From DATCLS01 sp036563805 (GTDB lineage Bacteria; Actinomycetota; Acidimicrobiia; Acidimicrobiales; VFJN01), in assembly GCA_036563805.1 (NCBI GenBank), contig DATCLS010000016.1:62001-126000 (forward strand): a DNA stretch of 64,000 nucleotides, read 5' to 3'. This document shows, piece by piece, positions 55,716 through 64,000 of the stretch (the first letter of the stretch is position 1; each line of letters opens with the position of its first letter). Made by a program: the position numbers and the translations under genes. A model generated the notes under the pieces. It was not told where the DNA came from. It was given only the letters and a program-made list of their open reading frames with translations, and made no database searches.

Positions 55716-57377
55716 ATGCCGCGGGCCGCCGACGGGATCCCCTCGCCCGCGCTGGCCCCGCACCGCCAGTGGCTGGCGCTGGCCGTGCTCGTGCTGCCGG
55801 TGCTGCTGATCTCGATGGACAACACCATCCTGGGTCTGGCGGTGCCCAGCCTCAGCGCCGACCTCGAGCCGACCAGCTCGCAGCTGCTGTGGATCGTCGA
55901 CGTCTACTCGTTCGTCGTCGCCGGCCTACTCGTCACGATGGGCACGCTCGGCGACCGGATCGGCCGGCTGCGCCTGCTGCTGATCGGCACGTCGGCCTTC
56001 GGGGTGGCGTCGGTCGTCGCCGCGTTCGCCACGTCGGCGCCCGGGCTGATCGGGGCCCGGGCCGTGCTGGGGGTGGCCGGCGCCACGCTGCTCCCCGCCA
56101 CGCTGGCGCTGATCCGCAACGTGTTCCCCGACGCCCGGCGCCGCCAGCTGGCCGTGGCGGTGTGGGCGACGACGTTCTCGGTGGGCAGCGCGGTGGGCCC
56201 CCTCATCGGCGGCCTGCTGCTCGAGCACTACTGGTGGGGGTCGGTGTTCCTGGTGGCGGCGCCGGTGCCGCTGCTCGTGGTGCCGCTGGGGATGGCGCTG
56301 GTGCCCGAGTCGCGCGACGAGGCGCCCGGCCGGTTCGACGTGGCCAGCTCGGCGCTGTCGATCGCCACCATGCTCCCCGCCGTGTACGGCGTGAAGAAGC
56401 TGGCCGAGCACGGTTGGGGCGGCGACGTGGCGCTGGGCCTGGCCGGCGGGGTCGTGGCCGGCGTCGCCTTCGTCCGCCGCCAGCGGCGGCTCGAATCGCC
56501 GATGATCGACGTCGAGCTGTTCCGGGTGCGTGCCTTCCGGACCGCCATCACCGGCCAGGTCGTCGCCTGCATGGGGCTGGCCGGCGGGCTGTACTTCGCC
56601 ACCCAGTACCTCCAGCTGGTGCTCGGCCTCTCCCCCGTCCGGGTCGCCGTCCACATGCTGCCCGCTGTCACCGCCGGGATGGTCACCTCGCTGGCCGCCC
56701 CCGGGCTGGCCCGGCGGTTGGGCGCCTTCGCCGTCATCGCCGCCGGGATGGTGACGGCGGCCGGCGGTTTCGCGGTCATGTCCCAGGTCCCGGCGGCCGG
56801 CGAGCCGTTCGCCGCCGTCACCGGCCTGCTGCTGGTAAACGCCGGCGTGTCGGTGGCCATGACCGTGTCCATCGACGGGATCCTGGGGGCCATCCCGCCG
56901 GCCAAGGCAGGGGCCGGCGCCTCGATGTCCGAGACCGCCAACGAGGCCGGCATCGCGCTCGGCACCGCCGTCCTGGGCAGCATCGCCGCCTATGTGTACC
57001 GGCGCGCGTTCGCCGGCGCGGGCCTCGACCCGTCGGTCCTGGTCGAGGCCCGGGAGACGCTGGGGGCGGCCGAGCAGGTGGCCGACCGGCTCGGCGGCAC
57101 CGCCGGCGAGGCGCTACGGGGCCTCGCCCACCAGGGGTTCGTGGACGGGGTGGAGGCGGGGGCGTTGGCCGGCGTCGCCATCCTGGCCGTCGCCGCCTGG
57201 CGGGCCGCCGCCACCGCCCGCCGCCCGGCCCCGCCACGCCGGCCGGCCCGCACCGGCCAGGCCTCCGCCGGCCCGACGCCACGGGCTAGCCGGGGACCGG
57301 CGAAAGGGTCTGGATCCAGCGCCAGGCGTCGTCCACCTGGCGACGCAGGTCGTCGGGGGTCCCCGAGTTGTCGATGA
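55716..57377 (+). CDS. MFS transporter, DHA2 (14-TM) drug exporter family
   Basis: A 553-residue membrane protein with about 14 hydrophobic segments. The early motif LISMDNTILGLAVPSLSADL and LGDRIGRLRLLLIGTSAFG (the A motif of MFS), plus GLIGGLLLEHYWWGSVF-like segments, mark the DHA2 family of multidrug and antibiotic exporters. It probably exports a toxic compound using the proton gradient. The last 30 codons (about 92 bp) overlap coaE on the other strand and encode a basic, Arg/Pro/Ser-rich tail. Confidence 0.93.
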   Translation: MPRAADGIPSPALAPHRQWLALAVLVLPVLLISMDNTILGLAVPSLSADLEPTSSQLLWIVDVYSFVVAGLLVTMGTLGDRIGRLRLLLIGTSAFGVASVVAAFATSAPGLIGARAVLGVAGATLLPATLALIRNVFPDARRRQLAVAVWATTFSVGSAVGPLIGGLLLEHYWWGSVFLVAAPVPLLVVPLGMALVPESRDEAPGRFDVASSALSIATMLPAVYGVKKLAEHGWGGDVALGLAGGVVAGVAFVRRQRRLESPMIDVELFRVRAFRTAITGQVVACMGLAGGLYFATQYLQLVLGLSPVRVAVHMLPAVTAGMVTSLAAPGLARRLGAFAVIAAGMVTAAGGFAVMSQVPAAGEPFAAVTGLLLVNAGVSVAMTVSIDGILGAIPPAKAGAGASMSETANEAGIALGTAVLGSIAAYVYRRAFAGAGLDPSVLVEARETLGAAEQVADRLGGTAGEALRGLAHQGFVDGVEAGALAGVAILAVAAWRAAATARRPAPPRRPARTGQASAGPTPRASRGPAKGSGSSARRRPPGDAGRRGSPSCR

Positions 57378-57894
57378 CCCGGTCGGCGCGGGCCAGGCGC
57401 TCCTCCCGGCTGGCCTGCTTGGCCATGCGGGCCCGGACGTCGGGCTCGCGCATGCCCCGGTGCTCGACGAGGCGACGGACCGCGATCTCGGGGTCGACGT
57501 CGACCACGAGCAGCCCCGCCATCGGGTAGCCGCGCTTCGACTCGACCATCAGGGGCACGTCGAGCACGACCACCTGGTCGGTGCCGGCCAGCTCCTGCAG
57601 GCGCCGGGCGATCTCCGCCCCGACGGCCGGGTGGACGATGGCGTTCAGGTCGGCCAGCGCCTCGGGGTCGTTGAAGACGATGTCGGCCACCTTGGCCCGG
57701 TCGAGCTCGCCGTCGGGACCCACGATGCCGGGCCCGAACCGCTCGACCATGGCCTGGAACACGGGCGTGCCCGACCGCTGCAGCTCACGGGTCACCGCGT
57801 CGGCGTCGACCACCACGGCGCCCCGCTCGGCCAGCAGCGCGGCGACGGTCGACTTTCCCGACCCGATGCCCCCGGTCAACCCCACGACCACCAT
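57286..57894 (-). CDS. coaE: Dephospho-CoA kinase
   Basis: A 202-residue P-loop kinase that makes the last step of coenzyme A synthesis. Walker A is GGIGSGKSTVAALL, then VVDADAVTREL. VLDVPLMVESKRGY and RADRVIDNSGTPDDL are conserved motifs. Its 3' end overlaps the MFS gene for 92 bp, tail to tail. Upstream, a terminator-like hairpin separates it from rpsA. Confidence 0.97.
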   Translation of the reverse strand: MVVVGLTGGIGSGKSTVAALLAERGAVVVDADAVTRELQRSGTPVFQAMVERFGPGIVGPDGELDRAKVADIVFNDPEALADLNAIVHPAVGAEIARRLQELAGTDQVVVLDVPLMVESKRGYPMAGLLVVDVDPEIAVRRLVEHRGMREPDVRARMAKQASREERLARADRVIDNSGTPDDLRRQVDDAWRWIQTLSPVPG

Positions 57895-57967
57895 GCGCGG
57901 GACGTTAGCGGCGGACTGCTTCGGTCACCGATTCGTCCGGGCCCCCGGAGAGGGCCCCGGACGCGGC

Positions 57968-57998
57968 GGTGCGCCGGCCCTGCGCGGGCCGGCGCACC
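57968..57998 (-). terminator. Terminator hairpin after rpsA
   Basis: GGTGCGCCGGCCC (57968-57980) and GGGCCGGCGCACC (57986-57998) form a 13-bp perfect stem with a 5-nt loop, 20 bp after the rpsA stop. There is no T run. Confidence 0.75.
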
Positions 57999-58018
57999 GG
58001 TCTCGGATCTGACGGGCC

Positions 58019-59365
58019 CTACTGCTCGGTCTCGCCGGCGCCCTCGCCCTCGACGGCGACGTCCTCGGCCGGGGCCTCGCCGGACTCGGCGTAGTACTCG
58101 GCCCAGGCCTCGTCGGCCTCGGGCGAGTGCTCGACCGAGGGGCCGATGTAGTTGCCCTCGTCGTCGTAGGCGTGCTCGCCGAAGTGCTCCTGGTACTCGG
58201 CGGCGACGATGCCGCCCTCGGCGGCCTGCTTGATCGACAGGCTGATGCGCCGCCGCTGGAGGTCGAGGTCGATGATCTTGACCCAGAGCTCCTCGCCCGG
58301 CGTGACCACCTGCTCGGGCAGGTCGACGTGGTGGGCCGACATCTCGGAGATGTGGACCAGGCCCTCGATGCCGTCGCCCACCTGGACGAACGCACCGAAC
58401 GGCACCAGCTTGGTGACCCGGCCGTACACCAGCTCGCCGACCCGGTGGCTGGTGGCGAACTCCTGCCACGGGTCCTGCTGGGTGGCCTTGAGCGACAGGC
58501 TGATGCGCTCGCGGTCGAGGTCGACGTCGAGCACCTGAACCTCGACCTCGTCGCCCACCTGGACGACCGAGCCGGGGTGGTCGACGTGCTTCCACGACAG
58601 CTCGCTGACGTGGATGAGGCCGTCCATCCCGCCGAGGTCGACGAAGGCGCCGAAGTTGACGACGCTGGACACGACGCCCTTGCGGACCTCGCCCGGCTTC
58701 AGGTTGGCGAGGAAGTCTTCGCGCTGCTCACGCTGCGTCTCCTCCAGCCAGGCCCGGCGGGACAGGACGACGTTGTTGCGGTTCTTGTCGAGCTCGATGA
58801 TCTTCGCCTCGAGCGTCTTGCCGACGTACGGCTGGAGGTCGCGCACGCGGCGCAGCTCGACCAGCGAGGCCGGGAGGAAGCCACGGAGGCCGATGTCCAG
58901 GATCAGGCCGCCCTTGACGACCTCGATGACCGGGCCGGAGACGACCCCGTCCTCCTCCTTGATGCGCTCGATGTCACCCCAGGCGCGCTCGTACTGGGCC
59001 CGCTTCTTGGACAGGACGAGGCGGCCGTCCTTGTCCTCCTTGGTGAGGACGAGGGCCTCGATGTCGTCGCCAACCGACACGACCTCGCTGGGGTCGACGT
59101 CGTTGCGGATCGACAGCTCTCGGCTGGGGATGACCCCCTCGGACTTGTAACCGATGTCGAGGAGGACCTCGTCGCGGTCGACCCGGACCACCGTCCCGGT
59201 CACGATCGCGCCGTCCTCGACGGTGACGAGGGTGGCATCGATCGCGTCGGCGAAGCTGCCACCGAGGTCGTCGACGACGATCTCGCGTGGCGTGTAGTCG
59301 TCAGCGGCGTCGCCGTCGGCCGCAGAGTCGGAAGCGTTGGTATCGGTGGTCTGGACGTCGGACAC
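58019..59365 (-). CDS. rpsA: 30S ribosomal protein S1
   Basis: A protein of about 448 residues with four S1 RNA-binding repeats, as in other actinobacteria. Repeat signatures include GTVVRVDRDEVLLDIGYKSEG, GPVIEVVKGGLILDIGLRG, GVVSSVVNFGAFVDLGGMDG and GRVTKLVPFGAFVQVGDGIEG. The acidic C-terminal tail is Glu/Ala-rich. The start is put at the GTG at 59365 (VSDVQTT); the signal is weak and the frame is open further upstream. It recruits mRNA to the 30S subunit. polA and coaE flank it as in other actinobacteria. Confidence 0.96.
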   Translation of the reverse strand: MSDVQTTDTNASDSAADGDAADDYTPREIVVDDLGGSFADAIDATLVTVEDGAIVTGTVVRVDRDEVLLDIGYKSEGVIPSRELSIRNDVDPSEVVSVGDDIEALVLTKEDKDGRLVLSKKRAQYERAWGDIERIKEEDGVVSGPVIEVVKGGLILDIGLRGFLPASLVELRRVRDLQPYVGKTLEAKIIELDKNRNNVVLSRRAWLEETQREQREDFLANLKPGEVRKGVVSSVVNFGAFVDLGGMDGLIHVSELSWKHVDHPGSVVQVGDEVEVQVLDVDLDRERISLSLKATQQDPWQEFATSHRVGELVYGRVTKLVPFGAFVQVGDGIEGLVHISEMSAHHVDLPEQVVTPGEELWVKIIDLDLQRRRISLSIKQAAEGGIVAAEYQEHFGEHAYDDEGNYIGPSVEHSPEADEAWAEYYAESGEAPAEDVAVEGEGAGETEQ

Positions 59366-59622
59366 GAACGAATTTCGGCTTTCTTCGGGGGCGGATGTCG
59401 GGTGGCGGTCGCCGTACGGTGACCACGGAGTGGCCGGTGGCGACGGTGCCACGGGAGCGCGCCTGCACGGCGCGTCTGGCGAGGGTAGCAGCCCCGCGCG
59501 AGGAACGGCTACGGACCCCGCCGCCGACCGCGTCGCATGGGGGCGACCGGACCGACTACAGAATGGCCCCCATGCCGCCGCGTCTGGGGACCATACATGG
59601 AGAGCCGTCGCGCTCGCAGAGC
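59366..59622. promoter_or_regulatory. Divergent region between rpsA and a lipoprotein gene
   Basis: A 257-bp region. The rpsA leader side contains the stem CGCGCC-TGCAC-GGCGCG (59458-59474) and GTCGCC/GGCGAC arms around 59409-59444, which might matter for S1 control. Promoters were not placed with confidence. Confidence 0.4.
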
Positions 59623-60885
59623 GTGAGATCCGTGCGAAAGGCGGCCGCCGGCCTGCTGAGCGTCGTCGTGTTGACGCTCTCGGCGGCCACGGCCTGCTCG
59701 GAGAGCGAGCCGCAGTTCGCCGAGCTGCAGGGCTGGGAGCGGGTCGAAGTCTGGGGCCACCAGGACGTCGTCGAGTACGACCGGGTGGCCGTGTCCACCG
59801 GCCCGACCGGCCTCTCGTGGTTCACGCGGGCCCGCGGCAGCACCGACACGCTGGCCTACTGGACATCGACCGACGCCCTGAGCGCCTCGCAGATCGAGGT
59901 GGCCATGCCCCAGGATCCCGTGGTGATCCCGGTGGCGGTGGCCACCGACGCCCGGGAGGGATGGGTGGCGGTGGCCGTCGGCCGCGAGGTCGCCCACGGC
60001 GAGAACACCGCTGTGCTGGCCTGGCTGTCGGGGCCGCAGGCGCCCCGACCCCAGCGGCTGGCGCCGCCCGAGGAGGGCATGGGCGTGCCGGCCCGCATCG
60101 AGGCCGCCCGCGTCGGCGGCGTGAACCTGGTCACCGGGGTCGCCGACGGGCGGGTCGTCGCCTGGCGGAACGCCGCGCCCGACATCGCGGCCGACACCGG
60201 CACGGCGGGCGGGTCGGGTCCGGGCACCGCGGCCCGGGCCGCCCCCGGCGAGTGGAGCGCGCAGGCCCTCGAGCTCGAGGGCGGCGAGGACCTGGTCACG
60301 ACCGACCTGGCGTCCGACGGCCAGCGGTTCGTGATGGCCGGCGTCGACCGCGAGGGCGGCGCCCACCTGTGGGCCTCGAGCGACGGCCGGGAGTGGCAGC
60401 GTCTCGAGGGCGACCTGCCCGCCGACGCCGGCTCGGCCACCCTGCTCGGCCCCCTGGAGCCCGGGGAGATGCTCGTGTCGTGGTTGGGCGCCCGGACGCC
60501 CCGCAACGACGACGTGCCCCGGAGCGGCCCCGAGGCCACCGTCCAGCGGATCTCCGGGGACCGGGTCACCTCCGAGGGCGTGGTCGAGGCCCGGCCCGAC
60601 GACGGCTGGCCGGACCTGAGCCTGACCGGCGCGGCCGTGAGCCCCGAGGGCCGGACGGTCGTCGTCGGCGCGGCCTGGCGCAGCGCCAACGCCATCACGC
60701 CGATGGTGTGGCTGCGCGACGGCGACGAGTGGGAGCCCAGCTCGCAGCCCGAGCTGGCCAGCCGGCTCGACTACGAGATGCGGGCCGTGGCCGCGGTCGG
60801 CGACGACCGCCTGGTCGGGCTCGTCACGCCGACGCCCCGGGGCATCGACGTCGAGGTCTGGGGCTGGTCGCAGAAGGACGACTAG
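59623..60885 (+). CDS. Secreted lipoprotein of unknown function
   Basis: A protein of about 420 residues with a signal peptide and lipobox (ATACSES). I do not recognise the family. The mature part has repeated beta-strand-like segments with small Gly/Ala/Asp residues and an Asp-box-like motif SSDGREWQRLEGD; this suggests a beta-propeller. The end is WGWSQKDD. I chose the GTG at 59623 (VRSVRKAAAGLLS) since it gives a compact signal peptide; ATGs at 59563 and 59572 would add about 20 residues. It is divergent from rpsA and converges on a methyltransferase gene. Confidence 0.8.
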   Translation: MRSVRKAAAGLLSVVVLTLSAATACSESEPQFAELQGWERVEVWGHQDVVEYDRVAVSTGPTGLSWFTRARGSTDTLAYWTSTDALSASQIEVAMPQDPVVIPVAVATDAREGWVAVAVGREVAHGENTAVLAWLSGPQAPRPQRLAPPEEGMGVPARIEAARVGGVNLVTGVADGRVVAWRNAAPDIAADTGTAGGSGPGTAARAAPGEWSAQALELEGGEDLVTTDLASDGQRFVMAGVDREGGAHLWASSDGREWQRLEGDLPADAGSATLLGPLEPGEMLVSWLGARTPRNDDVPRSGPEATVQRISGDRVTSEGVVEARPDDGWPDLSLTGAAVSPEGRTVVVGAAWRSANAITPMVWLRDGDEWEPSSQPELASRLDYEMRAVAAVGDDRLVGLVTPTPRGIDVEVWGWSQKDD

Positions 60886-60886
60886 C

Positions 60887-60948
60887 GGTCGGCTGGCCGA
60901 CCCGGGCCGCCGGGCGGCGGCCGGCCGCTCGGCCGGCGGCCGTCAGGT
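60887..60948. terminator. GC-rich hairpins in convergent gap
   Basis: The gap between the lipoprotein and methyltransferase genes starts with GGTCGGC/GCCGACC (60887-60902) and continues with further self-complementary GGCCGGC-type runs. It probably ends both transcripts. A 14-bp direct repeat, CGTCGGGCCGGCTG, follows at 60956 and 60985. Confidence 0.5.
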
Positions 60949-61008
60949 CGACTGCCGTCGGGCCGGCTGCCCACAGCCCGGCCGCGTCGGGCCGGCTGGC
61001 GTCGGTCG

Positions 61009-61755
61009 TCAGGCCGGCCGCTCGGCGAGCAGCAGGAACTCGGGCGTGTCGATGGTCGGCGGCGCCGGGGCGTAGGCGCCTGGCGTCACCGACCAGATCG
61101 CCCGGACCCGCAGCCCGGCAGCGGCCGCCAGCAGGCGCAGCTCGCGGGGCGTGAAGCAGGTCGTCCACAGGTCGACCTCGGTCTCGGCGCCGGACTCGTC
61201 GCGGACGGCCGTGCGCTCGTGGTTGACGCCGGCCTCGGCGTCGAACGTGTCCCGGTCCTCCAGCCACCGCACCTGGAAGTAGGCCGAGAAGGCCGAGACC
61301 GCCGCCACCCCGCCCGGCCGCAGGGCCCGGGCGATGCCGGCCAGCACGTCGCCGTCGGCGTCGAGCGGGGCGCCCGGCCCGCCGGCCAGCCCGAAGGCCC
61401 CCTGGCACAGCGAGATGGCGGCGTCGAACTCGGCGTCGAAGTCCAGCTCCCGGGCGTCGGCCCGGACGAACGTGGCGCCCGGCGGGGCCGCGGCCCGGGC
61501 CAGCTCGACGAAGCGCTCGCTGATGTCGACGCCCACGACCTCGACGCCCCGGCGGGCGAAGGCGTGGGCATGGCGGCCGGGCCCGCAGCCGACGTCCAGC
61601 AGGCGCTGGCCGGGCCGCAGGTCGAGCGCGGCGGCCAGGGCCTCGACCTCCTGCTCGGTGCCCTTGGTGAACGAGTAGCGCAGGTAGGCCGATCCCAGGT
61701 GGTCGGCCACGGGCTCGAACCAATGGGGGGCGGCGGGGGGCTCGGGGGCGGGCAT
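61009..61755 (-). CDS. Class I SAM-dependent methyltransferase
   Basis: A protein of 248 residues with SAM motif I LLDVGCGPGRHAHAFARRG, VVGVDISERFVELAR, and FDAAISLCQGAFGL. The segment HWFEPVADHLGSAYLRYSFTKGTEQEV precedes the Rossmann core and is typical of a small-molecule methyltransferase subgroup. The start is put at the ATG at 61755; the frame is open further up but overlaps the divergent gene. Substrate unknown. Confidence 0.9.
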   Translation of the reverse strand: MPAPEPPAAPHWFEPVADHLGSAYLRYSFTKGTEQEVEALAAALDLRPGQRLLDVGCGPGRHAHAFARRGVEVVGVDISERFVELARAAAPPGATFVRADARELDFDAEFDAAISLCQGAFGLAGGPGAPLDADGDVLAGIARALRPGGVAAVSAFSAYFQVRWLEDRDTFDAEAGVNHERTAVRDESGAETEVDLWTTCFTPRELRLLAAAAGLRVRAIWSVTPGAYAPAPPTIDTPEFLLLAERPA

Positions 61756-61792
61756 CGGCCCGATCGTGGCACGGGTCCGCCACCATGGAGGA

Positions 61793-62437
61793 ATGGACGT
61801 CGTCATCGCCGGAGGCCACGGCAAGGTCGCGCTACGGCTGGAGCGCCTGCTCGCGGCCGACGGGCACCGGGCCCGGGCCCTCATCCGCAACCAGCTCCAC
61901 GCCGCCGACGTGGTCGACGCCGGCGGCGAGCCGGTGCTGTGCGACCTCGAGGCGGTGAGCGACCTGACCGAGGCGGTCCAGGGGGCCGACGCCGTCGTGT
62001 TCGCGGCCGGTGCCGGCCCGGGCAGCGGCCCCGAGCGGAAGCGGACGGTCGACTACGGCGGGGCGGTCAAGCTCATCGACGCCTGCCGGTCGGCGGGCGT
62101 GTCGCGCTACGTGATGGTGTCGTCGATCGGCGCCCACGAGCCCGAGAAGGGCCAGGGGCCGATGGGCCCGTACCTGCGGGCCAAAGCCGACGCCGACGCC
62201 GCCCTGACGACCAGTGGGCTCGCCTACACGATCGTGCGGCCCGGCTCGCTGACCGACGAGCCCGGCACGGGCCGGGTGCTGCTGACCGAGGAGCTGGGCC
62301 ACCGCGGGCCGGTCCCCCGCGACGACGTCGCCGCCGTGCTGGCCGCGGTTGTGACCGGCGGCCACCTGGTGGGGCGGACGGTCGAGCTGCTGGCCGGCGA
62401 CACGCCGATCGACGAGGCGCTGGCCACGCTCGGCTGA
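61793..62437 (+). CDS. NAD(P)H-binding atypical SDR (NmrA/YwnB-like)
   Basis: A 214-residue Rossmann protein. The nucleotide motif is VVIAGGHGKVALRLERLL, then RALIRNQ, CDLEAV and VFAAGAGPGSG. YVMVSSIGAHEPEKGQGPMG and YLRAKADADAAL suggest a SDR-like active site with tyrosine and lysine, and YTIVRPGSLTDEPGTG matches the atypical SDR subgroup 5. It may be a flavin reductase-like or redox-sensing protein. The ATG is close to GGAGG. Confidence 0.9.
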   Translation: MDVVIAGGHGKVALRLERLLAADGHRARALIRNQLHAADVVDAGGEPVLCDLEAVSDLTEAVQGADAVVFAAGAGPGSGPERKRTVDYGGAVKLIDACRSAGVSRYVMVSSIGAHEPEKGQGPMGPYLRAKADADAALTTSGLAYTIVRPGSLTDEPGTGRVLLTEELGHRGPVPRDDVAAVLAAVVTGGHLVGRTVELLAGDTPIDEALATLG

Positions 62438-62523
62438 CGCCGACGGCCTGAGCGTGACCGGGCGCGGGATGTACGGCGGCGCGGCCCGCCCGCCGGCCGT
62501 GAGCCCGGTCGGCGCCCGGCGCC

Positions 62524-64000
62524 TCAGCCCTTGGCGTCGGCCCAGGTGGGCCCGAAGGCGAGGTTGACGTCGAGCGGCACCCGCAGCTCGGCGGCGCCGG
62601 TCATGGCGTCGATCACCAGCTTGGCCGCCTCGTCGTGCTCGTCGGGCGGCACGTCGAGCAGCACCTCGTCGTGGACCTGGAGGATGAGCCGGCTCTTCAA
62701 GCCGGCGTCCTCGAGGGCGGTCTCGATGCGCACGAGCGCCACCTTGAAGATGTCGGCCGCCAGCCCCTGGATGCCTGCGTTCATGGCCTGACGCTCGCCG
62801 GCCTGCCGGATGCGGAAGTTGGGCGACGCCAGCTCGGGGATCTGGCGCCGGCGGCCGAACAGCGTCTCGGTGTAGCCCCGCTCGCGGGCTTCGGCCACCG
62901 TGCGGTCCATGTACTCCTTCACCGCCGGGAACGCCTCGAAGTAGGCGGCGAGGATGAGGGCGGCCTCCTCGGTGGAGATGTTGAGGCGCTGGCCGAGGCC
63001 GTAGGCCTCCATGCCGTAGGCCAGGCCGTAGGAGACCATCTTGGCCTTCGACCGCTGGTCGATGGTCACCTCGGACGGCTCGACCCCGAAGATCCGGGCC
63101 GCAGTCTCGGTGTGGATGTCGCGCTTGGAGGCGAAGCTGGCGATCAGGCCCGGGTCCTCGGCCAGATGGGCGATGCAGCGCAGCTCGATCTGGTTGTAGT
63201 CGGCGACCAGCAGCTCGCAGCCCGGGGCGGGGACGAACGCCCGCCGGAACTCGCGCCCCAGCTCGGTGCGCACCGGGATGTTGTGCAGGTTGGGCTGGTC
63301 GGACGACAGCCGGCCGGTGCGGGCCACCGTCTGGTTGAACGTGGCGTGGATGCGCCCGTCGGGCCCGACCTCGTTGAGCAGGCCGTCGCCGTAGGTCGAG
63401 CGGAGCTTCTCGACCTCGCGGTAGGCCAGCAGATGCTCGATGATCGGGTGCTGGCCCCGCAGCTTCTCGAGCGACGAGGCGTCGGTCGAGTAGCCGGTCT
63501 TCGTCTTCTTCTGGGGCGTGAGCCCGAGCTGGTCGAACAGGATCTCGCGCAGCTTGGGGGTCGAGTTGACGTTGAACTCGAAGCCGGCGTCCTCGTAGAT
63601 CTGCTGGCGCAGCTCCTCGACCTGGGCGGTCATGCGGTCGCGCAGGCGCTGGAGCTCCTCGCGGTTGACGCCGACGCCGGTGTGCTCCATGCGGGCCAGG
63701 ACCCGCACGAGCGGGATCTCGATCTCGTCGAACAGCCGGCTCAGCTGGTGGTGGTGGAGCGCCTCGGACAGCGGCCCCACCAGCCGGTCGACGGCCAGGG
63801 CGTGGCGGGCCGTCTGTTGGGCGGCCGTGACGCCCGTGCCCTCGAGGTCGAGCTGGCCCTCGGCCGCCGCCCCCTCGGACGGCAGCTCGGCCTGGGCGTA
63901 GCGCTGGAGGATGTCCTCGAGGACGTAGCTGGCCTGGGCCGGGTCGAGCAGGTAGGCGGCGATCGCCGTGTCGAGCGCCAGGCACCGCACGTCGATGTCG
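62524..64000 (-). CDS. polA: DNA polymerase I (5' part outside window)
   Basis: The C-terminal 492 codons of DNA polymerase I. Polymerase motifs are all present: TVARTGRLSSDQPNLHNIP, motif A VADYNQIELRCIAHL, motif B with KMVSYGLAYGMEAYGL, and motif C LQVHDEVLLDVP. The upstream part begins in the 3'-5' exonuclease-like domain (LALDTAIAAYLLDPAQASY). The gene continues past the right edge, where the 5' nuclease domain is expected. It is upstream of rpsA, as in many actinobacteria; here two genes lie between them and rpsA. Confidence 0.98.
   Translation of the reverse strand, partial: DIDVRCLALDTAIAAYLLDPAQASYVLEDILQRYAQAELPSEGAAAEGQLDLEGTGVTAAQQTARHALAVDRLVGPLSEALHHHQLSRLFDEIEIPLVRVLARMEHTGVGVNREELQRLRDRMTAQVEELRQQIYEDAGFEFNVNSTPKLREILFDQLGLTPQKKTKTGYSTDASSLEKLRGQHPIIEHLLAYREVEKLRSTYGDGLLNEVGPDGRIHATFNQTVARTGRLSSDQPNLHNIPVRTELGREFRRAFVPAPGCELLVADYNQIELRCIAHLAEDPGLIASFASKRDIHTETAARIFGVEPSEVTIDQRSKAKMVSYGLAYGMEAYGLGQRLNISTEEAALILAAYFEAFPAVKEYMDRTVAEARERGYTETLFGRRRQIPELASPNFRIRQAGERQAMNAGIQGLAADIFKVALVRIETALEDAGLKSRLILQVHDEVLLDVPPDEHDEAAKLVIDAMTGAAELRVPLDVNLAFGPTWADAKG

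Noticed and set aside
60956..60998. 14-bp direct repeat CGTCGGGCCGGCTG as a mobile-element or attachment site
   Set aside because: It sits in GC-rich terminator-like sequence between convergent genes, with no integrase or transposase near.

Overview
The window reads as a chromosomal segment of a very GC-rich actinobacterium. The main evidence is a block of housekeeping genes on the minus strand, read from the right edge as polA, rpsA, coaE, uvrB, uvrA, uvrC, rapZ, yvcK, gap, pgk, tpiA and, further left, secG. This is the DNA-repair, glycolysis and SecG neighbourhood typical of Actinomycetota. GTG starts are common, many genes overlap by 4 bp (ATGA or GTGA), and the site in front of uvrA fits the LexA box of Gram-positive bacteria. 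I infer Actinomycetota with confidence; the class (perhaps Acidimicrobiia) is only a guess. No CRISPR array, insertion sequence, rRNA or phage gene was seen.

Bases 1-13808 are an exopolysaccharide or O-antigen type cluster. On the minus strand, genes linked mostly by 1-8 bp overlaps encode a sugar nucleotidyltransferase, a PIG-L deacetylase, NAD-dependent sugar epimerases, a family-2 glycosyltransferase, a flippase whose frame continues into a Wzz-like chain-length protein, an O-antigen ligase or polymerase, two C-methyltransferase-like proteins and a protein carrying a duplicated cysteine-rich domain. A 2-oxoglutarate oxygenase and an RmlC-like epimerase lie on the plus strand. Bases 13822-17286 hold a glycogen-debranching-type enzyme and a divergent family-4 glycosyltransferase. 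A tRNA-Leu(GAG) with a recognisable promoter follows, then three maturation factors for a molybdenum hydroxylase (MobA-like, XdhC C-terminal and XdhC N-terminal types) with no molybdoenzyme nearby.

Bases 20129-32971 hold two complete oligopeptide/dipeptide ABC transporter operons arranged back to back: a minus-strand set (binding protein, B, C, D, F) and a plus-strand set in the same order. They separate secG from tpiA, which are normally close. The binding protein of the plus-strand operon (26911-28605) is the most striking item. Its sequence is circularly permuted: the part that starts a normal DppA/OppA-type protein is at its C terminus. The partner operon has a protein in the normal order. 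The 564-bp region between the operons is rich in inverted repeats, and each operon has a strong hairpin between its binding-protein gene and its first permease gene.

Bases 33065-64000 are the housekeeping block with inserted modules: a peroxiredoxin-like gene divergent from a TetR regulator with two matching operator-like sites, nadA behind a potentially structured leader, a GH65 phosphorylase with beta-phosphoglucomutase, a cupin, a MarR-GNAT fusion regulator, small-molecule methyltransferases, a TetR/DUF3291-like/MFS exporter module with paired operators, and a lipoprotein of unknown function. whiA is missing from its usual place between yvcK and gap. The window ends inside polA.
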